A stretch of 64,000 nt of DNA from Pseudonocardia nematodicida (GTDB taxonomy: Bacteria; Actinomycetota; Actinomycetes; Mycobacteriales; Pseudonocardiaceae), in the NCBI RefSeq assembly GCF_040105385.1, contig NZ_JBEDNQ010000008.1, positions 248,001 through 312,000 on the forward strand. The letters run 5' to 3'. Position numbers and translations under genes: made by a program. Below, in pieces: positions 34,268-43,226 of this stretch. Numbering within the stretch: position 1 is the first letter of the stretch; the number at the start of each line of letters is the position of its first letter. The notes beneath the pieces are model-generated. The model did not search any database, was not told the origin of the DNA, and saw only the letters and a program-made list of their open reading frames with translations.

Positions 34268-35542
34268 GTGGACCCCCTCCGTTCGCCCGGCTCCTCCGAT
34301 CACGGAGGGGCCGGGCGCTCGACGTCACCGCACGAACAGGCGACCGGGGCGGGGGCGTCCCGCCGCTGGACGCGAGCCGACACGGCCCGGACCGCGCTCG
34401 CGCTGGCCGTCGCCGTCGCCCTGCTGGGTGGAGCCGCGGCGCTGCACGGCAGCGCGGCGCACGGCGCCGACGCCGGCTTCTCGCTCCTGCTCGGCGCCGC
34501 GCTGGGGATCGTGTGCGAACGCGGCCGGTTCTGCTTCTACTGCATCTTCCGGGACCTGTTCGAGGACCGGAACTCGCACGGCGCCTACGCCGTGCTGACC
34601 GCGCTGGCGGTCGGCGCCCTCGGCTACACCGTCGTGCTGGCCATGTTCGTGCCGGATCCGTCGTCGGGCACACTGCCGCCGGGGGCGCACATTGGCCCGG
34701 TCACCTGGACCACGCTCGTCGCCGCGATCGCGTTCGGACTCGGCGTGGTCCTCTCGGGTGGCTGCATCGGGGGGCACCTGTACCGGCTCGGCGAAGGATC
34801 CGTGCGCGCGCTGCCCGCGCTCGCGGGCGCCGCCGTCGGTTTCGGACTCGGGTTCGCGAGCTGGAACCCGCTCTACCTGGCCGGGCTGTCGAGCGCGCCG
34901 TCGCCCTGGCTGCCGCAGCTGTTCGGGTACGGCGGCTCGCTGGCCCTGACCCTGGCCGTTCTGGCGGTGGCGGCCGTCGCACTGCTGCGCAGGTTGCCCG
35001 ACCGTGCGGCGCGGTCGGCCTCGCCCGTCACCCTGGCCGAGGTCGGCCGCACCGTGTTCGCGCGGCGCTGGCCGCCGCTGCTGACCGGTGCGACGGTCGG
35101 CATCATCGTCGTCGTCGCCTACCTGCGGGTCGAGCCGCTCGGGGTGACCCGGCAGCTCGGGTCCGCCACCCGGACCGTCCTGGACGGCACCGGCCTGCTC
35201 CCGGCCACCCTGCACGGGCTCGACGGGTTCGCCGGGTGCGCCACGGTCGTCGCGGAGGTGGTGCTGGCCAACGGCTGGCTGATCCTCGGCGTGGTCGCCG
35301 GCTCGTTCGCCGCCGCGCTGCCGGGGCGACGCTTCCGGATCGAACGTCTGACCGGCAGCGGGACGGTCAGCGCGGTGATGGGCGGGCTCCTGCTCGGCTG
35401 GGGCGCGATGACGGCGATCGGCTGCACCTTCGGCGTGCTGCTCTCCGGGGTGTCGGCGTTCGCCCTGTCGGGGTGGGTCTTCGCCGCGGGACTGCTGCTC
35501 GCGTTGTGGGCCGGTTTCCGGCTCGGCCTGCACCGCAACTGA
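34268..35542 (+). CDS. YeeE/YedE-family thiosulfate/sulfur-compound transporter
   Basis: A 424-residue polytopic membrane protein with about 9-10 hydrophobic helices. It holds the conserved Cys positions of the YeeE family: CERGRFCFYC, Cys166 in LSGGCIGGHLYRLGEG and Cys386 in AIGCTFGVLLSG. YeeE passes thiosulfate by Cys relay. The pairing with an extracellular rhodanese one stop codon away supports sulfur uptake. GTG start just after the sulfurtransferase stop. Confidence 0.88.
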   Translation: MDPLRSPGSSDHGGAGRSTSPHEQATGAGASRRWTRADTARTALALAVAVALLGGAAALHGSAAHGADAGFSLLLGAALGIVCERGRFCFYCIFRDLFEDRNSHGAYAVLTALAVGALGYTVVLAMFVPDPSSGTLPPGAHIGPVTWTTLVAAIAFGLGVVLSGGCIGGHLYRLGEGSVRALPALAGAAVGFGLGFASWNPLYLAGLSSAPSPWLPQLFGYGGSLALTLAVLAVAAVALLRRLPDRAARSASPVTLAEVGRTVFARRWPPLLTGATVGIIVVVAYLRVEPLGVTRQLGSATRTVLDGTGLLPATLHGLDGFAGCATVVAEVVLANGWLILGVVAGSFAAALPGRRFRIERLTGSGTVSAVMGGLLLGWGAMTAIGCTFGVLLSGVSAFALSGWVFAAGLLLALWAGFRLGLHRN

Positions 35543-35557
35543 TCTTCTTCCGAGACC

Positions 35558-35596
35558 GGGACGCCGGCGGGCGGTGTCGCACGACTCCGGCGTCCC
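35558..35596 (+). terminator. Hairpin after the YeeE gene
   Basis: A 10-bp perfect inverted repeat (GGGACGCCGG and CCGGCGTCCC) with a 19-nt loop lies 15 nt after the stop. No U-tract follows, so it is a weak or non-canonical terminator; high-GC actinobacteria often use such stems. Confidence 0.45.
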
Positions 35597-35602
35597 GCCC
35601 CC

Positions 35603-35852
35603 TCAACGCAGCCAGTCGGCCAGGTCCCACCCGGTGCGCGCGGCGACCCGCCCGACGTCGTCTCCCAGTGCCGTCGGGCGAGACGCGTTCCACCGGGGCG
35701 CCGTCGCCGAAGGCCGCGATCCGGCGGCCGAAGCGCTCGTAGACCGCGGCGTGCTCGCCGCGGCCGGGGACGACGACCACGGTGCCCCCGGGGCGGATGC
35801 CCTCGGGCTCGGTCCAGGAGGAGACGACCGGAACTGCGCCCGCGACGGTCAT
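35603..35852 (-). pseudogene. Possible alpha/beta-hydrolase remnant
   Basis: From an ATG the reading gives an N-terminus resembling alpha/beta hydrolases (GGTVVVVPGRGEHAAVYERFGRRIAA). After about 55 residues it shifts to another frame that ends plausibly (LGDDVGRVAARTGWDLADWLR and stop). The central catalytic part is missing, as after an internal deletion plus frameshift. The flank up to the IS110 element (35853 to about 36130) holds nothing recognisable. The call rests on weak resemblance only. Confidence 0.35.
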
Positions 35853-36129
35853 GCGGGAACCACCTCTCGACGAACGTCCGCGCAGCGTCGACACCCGGGA
35901 ACGGACCCGGAGACACCAGGGGACACCTCACCGCCGGACGACAGGACGGGAGGAGGGGACGGACGGAACCCGCCCGGGATCAGCGCCGACAGGCGGCCGA
36001 GGACACGGTGCCGTGGTCGATGACCCGGCGGCGCGTCAAGGTCCCGGCACGACGCGGCCCGACATCCGGCAGGGCGCCGGTCCGGTGCGAGATCGTCGTG
36101 GGGGGCACGCAACCGGTGGAGCACGACGG

Positions 36130-37610
36130 GCCCCCCGTTACCTTCTTGATCAAGCCCGGTGAGGGCTTGCAGGCCGCCGGTCGCGGTATGACTCGTGCCC
36201 TCTGTCGCCAGATGATCTGGGGGGTGTTGTCGCCGCGACCGGAGGGCGCCAACGACCGCTGATAGAGACCTGACCGCTTCGGGGTCTGCTCGTAACGTGG
36301 CTGCCGGCGCGGGCGCTTCCGGTCGGCTTGCCGCCACGAGATGGGAGCGGTGGTTGTCCGATCCTGATCAGCACCCGAGCGGGTTCGCCGTGTTCTGCGG
36401 ACTCGATGTCGGCAAGTCCGAACACCACGCCTGCGCGGTCGACGCGACCGGCAAGCGCGTCCACGACAAAGCTCTGCCCAACGACGAGACCGCCCTGCGC
36501 ACCGTGCTCCATGAGCTGACCGCGCACGGGCCAGTGCTGATGGTGGTCGACCAGCCAGCCTCGATCGGCGCGCTCGCGATCGCGGTCGCCCGTGACCTGG
36601 GAATCGCGGTCGCATACCTGCCCGGGCTGGCGATGCGCCGCATCGCTGACCTGCACCCGGGCCAGGCCAAGACCGACGCCCGCGACGCACACGTGATCGC
36701 CGAGGCCGCCCGCACGATGCCGCACACCCTGCGCCGGGTCGGCACCGATGACGAGACCCTCGCCGAACTCTCGGTGCTCGCCGGCTACGACGACGACCTC
36801 GCTGGCCAGTCCACACGGCTGACCAACCGGCTGCGAGACGCGCTGCTGCATGTCCACCCGGCGCTGGAACGCCTGCTCGGACCACGTCTGGAGCGCGGCG
36901 GCATCTTGGATCTGCTCGCCGCCGCACCGACCCCGCAAGCGTTGCGCGACCTCGGGGCCGAGGGGATGGCTCAGGTCATGCGGGCCCGCTCCCCCCGGCT
37001 GGCGCGCAGCCTGCCTGCCCAGATCCTGACCGTCCTCGACGCGCAGACGCTCGTCGTCCCTGGCAGCGCCGCGTTCGCCCGGGTGATCGCCGGCGTCGCG
37101 ACCCAGCTGCGCGACGTCCACATCGAACGCGACGATCTCGCCACCGAGCTCGAAGCCCGCCTGGAGGCCCACCCTCTTGGACCGGTCCTGACCTCGATGC
37201 CCGGGCTCGGAGTCAGGACCGCCATCAAGATTCTCACCATCGTCGGTGACGGTTCCGGATTCCCCACCGCCGGACACCTGGCCGCCTACGCCGGCCTGGC
37301 TCCGGTCACCCGACGGTCCGGCTCCTCGATCAAGGGCGAGACCCGCTCCCAGCGCGGCAACCACGCCCTCAAGTCGGCGCTGTTCCTGTCCGCGTTCGCC
37401 GCACTGGCCGACCCGGCCAGCCGTGCCTACTACGACCGCAAACGAGCCCAAGGCAAACGCCACAACGCCGCCCTGATCTGCCTGGCCCGTCGCCGCACCG
37501 ACGTCATCTACGCGATGCTCCGCGACCGCCGTCCCTACACGCCACCGGCCGGCGCTACCCCTGATCCAGGGCTCGCTGCCGCTTGACAACCCATAGAGAC
37601 ACCCCCCCGG
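36130..37610 (+). mobile_element. IS110-family insertion sequence (ends approximate)
   Basis: The transposase gene is preceded by about 170 nt of non-coding left end with strong secondary structure, including GACC...GGGTC stems at 36266-36290. The octamer ATAGAGAC occurs just before the gene (36262-36269) and again just after it (37593-37600). IS110 elements lack inverted terminal repeats and encode a bridge/seek RNA in the non-coding end, so the outer limits cannot be fixed from one copy. Confidence 0.7.
36297..37586 (+). CDS. IS110-family transposase (DEDD/Ser recombinase)
   Basis: A 429-residue protein with the N-terminal RuvC-like DEDD domain (CGLDVGKSEHHACAVD, then MVVDQP and KTDARDAHVIAEAAR). 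The C-terminal Tnp-20 domain contains the catalytic serine region (AGLAPVTRRSGSSIKGET) and MPGLGVRTAIKILTIVGD. It appears intact and potentially active. The GTG start is the first in-frame start near the non-coding left end; a start closer to the DEDD domain is possible. Confidence 0.92.
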   Translation: MAAGAGASGRLAATRWERWLSDPDQHPSGFAVFCGLDVGKSEHHACAVDATGKRVHDKALPNDETALRTVLHELTAHGPVLMVVDQPASIGALAIAVARDLGIAVAYLPGLAMRRIADLHPGQAKTDARDAHVIAEAARTMPHTLRRVGTDDETLAELSVLAGYDDDLAGQSTRLTNRLRDALLHVHPALERLLGPRLERGGILDLLAAAPTPQALRDLGAEGMAQVMRARSPRLARSLPAQILTVLDAQTLVVPGSAAFARVIAGVATQLRDVHIERDDLATELEARLEAHPLGPVLTSMPGLGVRTAIKILTIVGDGSGFPTAGHLAAYAGLAPVTRRSGSSIKGETRSQRGNHALKSALFLSAFAALADPASRAYYDRKRAQGKRHNAALICLARRRTDVIYAMLRDRRPYTPPAGATPDPGLAAA

Positions 37611-37639
37611 GTCCAACGACGAATGTTCATCACAATCGA

Positions 37640-38161
37640 TCAGCGATCGAGAACTCGCTGCGCCGGCTCGGCCGGCGCCGGATCCGGCGGCGGAGCCGGG
37701 GCAATGCACGTAGCCGCGGGCCCGGACACCGCGGACGACGTCGCCGCAGGGGCGCCGCCGGCGCCGTGGTCGTCCGGTGCGGGTCGGGCAGCCACGTACA
37801 GCGCCCCCACCGCGATCAGTAGGTTGATTAATGTGTAGATCGCCATTGCCGTCGGCGTCGCCCACCATCGTGGGTTCGCCCGGCGCATCTCGGTGAGCAC
37901 CTGCCCGAGCTGACCGATCACCACGTCCGCCTGCTCTCGGGTGACCGGGGCTGCCGACGTCAACAGCGGCGAGGTCACCGTCGCCGTAGCGGTCAGCGCG
38001 CCTCCGGCCGCGAGCGCGACCCCGGCCCGACCCCGGCCGTGGCGGACGTCGTCCCACGTCCCGTTCTGCTGCATGAGGTCGTTCCACGTCCCGACCAGCT
38101 CACCCCAGGTGATCCCGTCGCCGCCCCACGTCGCGCCCGATCCCGAACCCGGAGTCGTCAT
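37640..38161 (-). CDS. Hypothetical small membrane protein, phage-associated
   Basis: A 173-residue protein with a Gly/Trp-rich N-terminus (GATWGGDGITWGELVGTWNDL), a predicted amphipathic middle and one clear membrane helix at about residues 103-125 (PTAMAIYTLINLLIAVGALYVAA), then an Ala/Pro-rich tail. No family recognised. Its neighbour is prohead-protease debris, so a prophage origin is likely. An alternative ATG lies three codons upstream. Confidence 0.55.
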   Translation of the reverse strand: MTTPGSGSGATWGGDGITWGELVGTWNDLMQQNGTWDDVRHGRGRAGVALAAGGALTATATVTSPLLTSAAPVTREQADVVIGQLGQVLTEMRRANPRWWATPTAMAIYTLINLLIAVGALYVAARPAPDDHGAGGAPAATSSAVSGPAATCIAPAPPPDPAPAEPAQRVLDR

Positions 38162-38299
38162 GCGCACCATCCTCTCGCACTCCGCCGACTCCGTTCGCCT
38201 GCCAGGAGCCGGCAGAAGTAGTCCTGCAGGTCAGCCAGCCCACGCGCGCGGCGGCGCGCCTCGCCCCGGCCGCGACCAGCACGCGGACGATGGAACGCC

Positions 38300-39109
38300 A
38301 TGACACGCCGCCCACCGCCCAGCAGCGAGGTCCGCACCCACCCGACGCGGTTGGAGACCCGGCCCGGCCCGAGCGCCACCCTCGGCCGCCCCGTGCCCGG
38401 CGCTACCGCCGTCAACCCCGACACCGGCGAGGTGAACGACATCATCGAGCCCGGTGACCTGACCCGCGCACTGCGCCGCCGCACGCCGCGGCTGGTTGCC
38501 GCCCACGATTGGGCCCCATCGCGGGCCGGATCGTGGAGGTGAAGGAACTCATCCCGGTGACCCGCGGCTGCCGCGGACCGCACCGGACGGGACATCGTGG
38601 CCACGTGGCGCGGGCGGGCCAGCTTCCTCCCGACGCGCGAGGGCAAGGAGGCGCGGGCCGTCGCGCAGGCGTTCGGCACCGAGCAGGCGTACTCGATCGG
38701 CTGCAAGGTCACCGCCGGCGGCGCCTGCCACTCCCGCGGCATCCGACACATCACCGACCTGGACGTCTACGAGGTGAGCGCCGTCCTGCACGGCGCGAAC
38801 CGGCTTGCAACGCAGCTCTCCGTGAAGCAGGGCGGCGCAGGCGGGCACGAGGTGAAGGCTGCGACCGGGGGCAGCTACATCCGCGGCGTGCTCCTGCCCA
38901 CGATATGCCTGGTCTGCGGCGGACCCGCGCCCGGCGAGATCGGCCGCCGGTCCCCCGACTCCGGCCTGGGCTGCGCCGGGTGCATGGCCAAGATCGACGA
39001 CCTCAGCGACCCTGCGCAATGTGCCGGACGGGGGGGTGTCAGGTCGTTCGTGGGAGCCGGCGCAGCGCGGCGCGCGCGACGGCGAGATGTTGCGCGACCT
39101 CGGCGGTGA
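38300..39109 (+). pseudogene. HK97-type prohead protease remnant (frameshifted)
   Basis: Segments in two frames together resemble a phage capsid maturation protease: NPDTGEVNDIIEPGDLTRAL, then in another frame PIAGRIVEVKEL, then back to YSIGCKVTAGGACHSRG and DLDVYEVSAVLHGANRLAT. The last is the typical 'D-L-Y-E-V-S-x-V-L-x-G-A-N' end of HK97 proteases. At least two frameshifts near 38510 and 38580 break it. The tail adds a CxxC...CxxC segment (CLVCGG, CAGC) of unknown meaning. No other capsid or terminase genes are visible. Confidence 0.6.
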
Positions 39110-39242
39110 TCAGTTCAGCGTGCAGGGCCTCGGGATGGTTGCCTCGCAGCGCGCGATGTCGCCGCACGAGGGCCTCGAGGTTGTCGAGAAGCTGGGTGCC
39201 GGGGTCGGTCGAGTGGTTGGTGGCCGGAGCGAGGGCGCTCAT
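39039..39242 (-). CDS. Small hypothetical helical protein
   Basis: A 67-residue, Ala/Leu/Arg-rich, mostly helical protein (LLDNLEALVRRHRALRGNH... AELITAEVAQHLAVARAAL). It overlaps the end of the protease remnant on the other strand and lies 127 nt after the OsmC gene, with which it may be cotranscribed. No family recognised; coding status moderately likely. Confidence 0.4.
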   Translation of the reverse strand: MSALAPATNHSTDPGTQLLDNLEALVRRHRALRGNHPEALHAELITAEVAQHLAVARAALRRLPRTT

Positions 39243-39369
39243 CGTGGATCTCCTCGGGAGAGTGGGCTGGTGGGTGGGTTCGAAGGACCCGGCCGGCAGC
39301 GCATGGTGTGGGTGGCCCGTAGTCCACGGTGCCGCGCCGGGGTCGTCGAGAATCCGAGGTGCGTCGGGC

Positions 39370-39852
39370 TCACACGGCGGCCGGGAGCTCGGCCCGCGTC
39401 CAGTCGTTGACGAGCTCGAGGCCGCTGCGCTCGAACAGCTGGGTCACCGGGCAGCGTCGCGCGGTCTCCGACACCAGCTGGGCGAACTGCTCGGAGGTGG
39501 CATCGGTCTCGACCGTCGCGCGGACCTCGACGCGGTCGAAGTTGGCGTTGCCCTCGGCTCCGCCGACCAGGACCGGGGTGTCGAGGTCGCCCCGGGCGTC
39601 GAAGGTCCAGCGACCGAGCCGGATGCCGAGGTCCTTGGCCACCAGGCTCGCTGTGACCTGGTTACACGAGGTCAGGGCCCCGATCGCGTAGAACAGCGGG
39701 CTCGGCGCGGAGTCGTTCCCGCCGAAGGCGGGATAGGCGTCGGCCCGGAACACGTGGCCGGCGTCGCCCGCCGCGGTGAGGGTCTGGAGGACGCCGGTGC
39801 CCTCGCCGTGCACGGCGAACGGGACGACGGTCTCTTTGGGCGCAAGGGTCAT
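39370..39852 (-). CDS. OsmC-family thiol peroxidase/sulfur-handling protein
   Basis: A 160-residue OsmC/YhfA-type protein with two conserved cysteines, in LTSCNQVTASLVA (helix start) and RCPVTQLFERSG. OsmC members reduce organic hydroperoxides, or in the YhfA branch handle sulfur compounds, in the cytoplasm. A leader-peptide ORF with the Cys-containing actinobacterial signature lies 129 nt upstream on the same strand, which argues for sulfur-dependent control and for the sulfur-linked branch. Confidence 0.85.
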   Translation of the reverse strand: MTLAPKETVVPFAVHGEGTGVLQTLTAAGDAGHVFRADAYPAFGGNDSAPSPLFYAIGALTSCNQVTASLVAKDLGIRLGRWTFDARGDLDTPVLVGGAEGNANFDRVEVRATVETDATSEQFAQLVSETARRCPVTQLFERSGLELVNDWTRAELPAAV

Positions 39853-39980
39853 GACTGGTCCTCTCGGACGGCGGTCGGCATCGTCGGCGGCGCTCCCGCG
39901 ACGTGCACGGGACCACCCGGCCGGCGGCAGGGACCGCGGGAGCGGGAAAGGGGGATCTCGGATGCGGGTCGGACGGCCCG

Positions 39981-40076
39981 CTAGCGGAGTGCGGCCGAGC
40001 GGCGACAGCCGCTCGCCGTGACGCGGGCGAGATCGATGTGCATCCTGCGCACGAGCATCGATCCCGCCGGGGTCAT
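39981..40076 (-). CDS. Second putative leader peptide of the RRxHxD...CR family
   Basis: A 31-residue ORF reading LVRRMHIDLARVTASGCR near its middle, matching R-R-x-H-x-D-L-x-R-V-x-x-S-x-C-R, with one Cys codon close to the end. A GACGAT hexamer lies 6 nt before the ATG, so it may be leaderless. It points toward the OsmC gene. The divergent side holds a decayed LysR gene. Same proposed mechanism as the ORF at 32904-32987, with an independent sequence. Confidence 0.65.
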   Translation of the reverse strand: MTPAGSMLVRRMHIDLARVTASGCRRSAALR

Positions 40077-40189
40077 GGTCCGATCGTCACACACCCGGCG
40101 CCCGGTCACCAGGGCTCCCGCGGCGGACGACGATCGCGGGCGCCGAGGGCGAGGAGGACGTCGCCCGGCTCGGGCGCCGGCTCGTCGCC

Positions 40190-40754
40190 GGACCTGGACA
40201 TCGAGCTGGCCCGGCACACCGGCGACCAGTACGGGCCGCCCCGACGCGGCCGCCACCAGCACGGCGCGGGTGATCGTAGCCAGCCAGCACGTCCGCCGGC
40301 TGGAGAAGCCCCTCGGACGGCCGCTGGTCCGCCAGGACGGCCGGGCCAGCCGGTTCACACCCGAGGGCGAGGCGTTGGCCGGCGAGGCCCGCCGGATCCT
40401 CGCCGCGCACAACGACGCGCTGCGCCGCCTGGGCGTCGGCGACTCCTGCGACTCGCTCGTGCTGGGCTCCACCGATCACGCCGCAGACGAGCTGCTCCCC
40501 CGGGTGATGGAACGGCTGCTCGGGGAGGCCGCCTACCTCGCCGGGGTGCTCAACGCCGCCCGCGGCAGGCTCGGCGTCGCACTCGTCGCCGGGCTCGGGG
40601 CCCCGCCGGCGGGCTGGAACGGTGCGCCGACCTGCCCGCGGTCCCGCCCGAGCGGCTGCACCTGCGGGTGCGGGCCGGATCCGACCCGCGCCTGCTCGAC
40701 ACCGCCGTCGGCACCCTCGGCCCCCTGCTTACGCCCTGCCCCGGCCCGGCCTGA
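40190..40754 (+). pseudogene. LysR-family regulator remnant
   Basis: After a frame break the plus strand reads VRRLEKPLGRPLVRQDGRASRFTPEGEAL and REGEAL-like LysR linker helix, then DDLVLG-type effector-domain start (SLVLGSTDHAADELLPRVME). It shifts frame again to LPAVPPERLHLRVRAGSDPRLLDTAVG and stops early. The helix-turn-helix upstream (DLDIELAR...) is in a third frame. At least two frameshifts and a large internal loss make it non-functional. Confidence 0.65.
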
Positions 40755-40764
40755 CGCGGCGCTA

Positions 40765-40920
40765 TTAACCCGGAATCGGGGCGAGGCCGAGGTCCTCCCG
40801 GAAGGTCCCGGGTGCGTACCCGGTCCGGAACGCCCCGCGCACCTGCAGGATCGGCACAACCTCATCGGTGAACAGGGTGAACCCCTCCGGGAGGTGGGAC
40901 GGGCGCGGGGGCCCACCCCA
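40765..40920 (-). pseudogene. C-terminal fragment of an NtaA/SnaA-type LLM monooxygenase
   Basis: The minus strand reads LPEGFTLFTDEVVPILQVRGAFRTGYAPGTFREDLGL then stop. This is the characteristic C-terminus of FMNH2-dependent NtaA/SnaA/DszA-type monooxygenases ('P-x-L-Q-x-R-G-x-F-R-T-x-Y'). Everything upstream is missing. It adjoins an ABC binding-protein fragment. Confidence 0.55.
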
Positions 40921-40959
40921 GGTCCTCGTGGACGACATAGGTGAGCGGCTGGGGTCACA

Positions 40960-41310
40960 GGAAGACCAGGTAGGCCTGCTTCCGGAAGTGCGCGGTCGCC
41001 TGGTCCACCAGGTCCTGCTGCTCGACGGGCGTACGCGCGCCGGTGACCCGGGTTTGACCAGTTCGTACATGGTGTCCGGCTCGGCATACCGGCTCTGCCC
41101 GTTCGCGGAGTTGTAGGTCCGCAGCGGGTCGGCGGGCGCCCGGGTAGCCGGAGCTGTGGCCGATGTAGTTCGACGCCGGGCGTGTCGGCGGCGCTGCGGG
41201 TGCGCTCGACCCAGTTCGGGAAGGACCGATTGGTGATATCCACGATGATCCCGACCTCGTCGAGCTGGCGGGCGATCGCCTGCGAGACCGGGTCCTGGGC
41301 GACTTAGCTG
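40960..41310 (-). pseudogene. C-terminal fragments of a peptide-type ABC substrate-binding protein
   Basis: In shifting frames the minus strand encodes QDPVSQAIARQLDEVGIIVDI, SNYIGHSSGYPG and TPVEQQDLVDQATAHFRKQAYLVFL, a recognisable SBP family 5 C-terminus. Together with the LLM fragment it looks like the eroded end of a second importer/monooxygenase operon resembling the intact one at 26-32 kb. Confidence 0.5.
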
Positions 41311-41399
41311 CCGGTCGACAGGCCGAGCTCCAGGGTGACCCGCCTCGGCGAGCGGCTGCCGGGTCCGCTCCGGGGCACAGCACAGCCGCCGCGGTCACT

Positions 41400-41837
41400 G
41401 AGTTACTCTCGCTGCGAACATCAGGAGACTGGTCTCGGCCAGCGTTATCGACGCAGACCACTCTCCCGTGTGGCCGTTCAGCATCCGTAGTCTGGTAACG
41501 AGATTCGCGGCAAGCTGTGACCCATCGTTCGATCAATCGGGGTTCGTGGCTCGCCGGGGACTTGACGCCACCGCCCGCAAACCAAAGCATTTATTATTGG
41601 TCCAGCATGTCCGCTGTACACGCTCTCACGCAGGGAGCGGAAATAGCCAGAGACTTAATCTCTCCACACTCCCGAATCCTCGCCGTGTTCACGATTTGTC
41701 ACAGCGGGAGCCGGGTCGCGCGAGCTCTCGCCCTGGCATGAGGGGGCCCAACCTGGAATCTATGATGGCGATAGCCGAGCGGCTGGGACGCGGGGTATCC
41801 TCGCTGCCACTACCCGGTTCTTCAGGAAGTGACTACC
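41400..41837. other. AT-richer spacer before lsr2; possible XRE scrap
   Basis: No intact gene. The stretch is less GC-rich than its surroundings (for example TTTATTATTGG at 41591-41601), as expected for a promoter region. Plus-strand GPNLESMMAIAERLGRGVSSL (41750-41815) resembles the end of a Cro/C1-type helix-turn-helix domain without its start. lsr2 expression probably starts in this stretch. Confidence 0.4.
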
Positions 41838-42278
41838 GTGGCCCAGCTTCTGACCGTCCGTCTCGTCGATGACCTCACCGGAGAGGAGGCCGCGGAGACC
41901 GTTGCCTTCGCCCTCGACGGCAAGAGCTTCGAGATCGACCTCAGCATTGACCACGCTGCGCGGTTGCGAGACGACCTCGCCCCGTTCGTCGGCGCGGCAC
42001 GCCGCGCGAGCAGCGCCGGAGCCGAGACCCGGACCAGCCGCGGCGGGCCCCCGAAACTCGACGGCGCCGCCTCCAGCCGCCAGCGCAACCAGGGCGTTCG
42101 GGCCTGGGCTCGCCAGAACGGTTTCAAAATCTCCGACCGTGGACGCATTCCCGCCGAGATTCTGATCGCCTACCGGAGCAGCTCTTCCACGGCAGAATCT
42201 CCCGGGCCCGATCAGACGCACCGGGATAAGCCAGCCGAGCGCGCCCCAGCGTCACATCATCTGCAGTTCAGCGGCTGA
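41838..42278 (+). CDS. lsr2: Lsr2-family nucleoid-associated xenogeneic silencer
   Basis: A 146-residue protein. The N-terminal oligomerisation domain (QLLTVRLVDDLTGEEAAETVAFALDGKSFEIDLS) and the C-terminal DNA-binding domain with the RGR minor-groove hook (ISDRGRIPAEILIAYR) are both present. Lsr2 coats AT-rich or foreign DNA, the actinobacterial counterpart of H-NS. GTG at 41838 gives the canonical MAQ-like start with AGGAAG 8 nt upstream. A C-terminal extension of about 35 residues beyond the usual end is unusual. Being inside an IS-rich island, this is probably an accessory paralogue. Confidence 0.93.
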   Translation: MAQLLTVRLVDDLTGEEAAETVAFALDGKSFEIDLSIDHAARLRDDLAPFVGAARRASSAGAETRTSRGGPPKLDGAASSRQRNQGVRAWARQNGFKISDRGRIPAEILIAYRSSSSTAESPGPDQTHRDKPAERAPASHHLQFSG

Positions 42279-43226
42279 CTAGATCTAGATATCACCAGGT
42301 ATCCCGGCTCGAATATTCAGCTGTGGCTTGTTGGGGACATCCAGATTCCGTTCTTTGTGCGATCGAGCCCCAAAGTTGCCGGGTCAAGGCAAGCGCCGGA
42401 CCGCCGGTGGAAATCCCATACCACCGCGTCGTCGAAAACATGACCGCAGCCAGCGGTACGTCGACAGCAGTGGGCTCGATCAGCGCCTACCCAGCTTCGG
42501 CCGCAACACGACAACCGCACGATACTCACTGCACACCGGCTTCCACACAAGTCCTGTCACGGCCCCCTGCTGGGGCCGTGGGCTGGGCGCGACCGCAGGA
42601 ATTGTCCGCGGCACGCGCTCGGCAACAAGGGGTCATAGTTGCAAACCCCGGACCAGATCGGCGAGCCGCTCCACTCCTCGGCCCGGTGCAGGGCGTGGGC
42701 GAGCGCGAAGGCCAGTGCCAAGCCCCGGGTTCGGGCGGAGGCCGGCAGGCCGTCACATCGGGTAGGGCATGGCAGCACGCTGGTCGGCAGCTCGTAGCCC
42801 GGCGCGGCAGTGGGCGGAACCAGTCACCGGGACTCGGCCCTCGACGAGCTGTCGGCCGAGTGCCGGTCGACGGCAGTGACGCGGACGATGAAAGTCTGGG
42901 CGCGGGCGGGGCCGTTCGGCGCGTGCTTCGTCCAGGTCACCGTCCACCCGCTGCTGGGGCGCCTCGAGTCCGGCGGATCCTTTCGCCAGCGGCTGTGGCC
43001 GGATCCTGAACCCGCTGCCGGGCACGAGTCGTGACGTCGGAGGCTCGGTCCGGTGGGCTCGGCGCGGCACTGTTCGAGAAGGTTGTCACCGGGTCGCGAA
43101 CGGCACTGTCTGCTAGTGGCTGTTCCGATGTACGCCGACGTGCCGGACGCAACGCTTGGCCCACCCCCCGCAGGTGGTGTCCCCTCGGATGGTGTAAGTC
43201 GCTCGCGAGGGTCTCTGCAGGTCAGA
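42279..43226. other. About 950 bp without a supportable gene
   Basis: Open frames exist on both strands but none shows a family resemblance, a ribosome site or convincing codon bias. It starts just after lsr2 with AT-richer sequence (CTAGATCTAGATATC) and ends at the downstream edge of the truncated transposase. Probably eroded mobile-element DNA. Confidence 0.5.

Noticed and set aside
42323..43009. A 228-residue plus-strand ORF after lsr2
   Set aside because: No ribosome site, no family resemblance, irregular composition; treated as eroded DNA.
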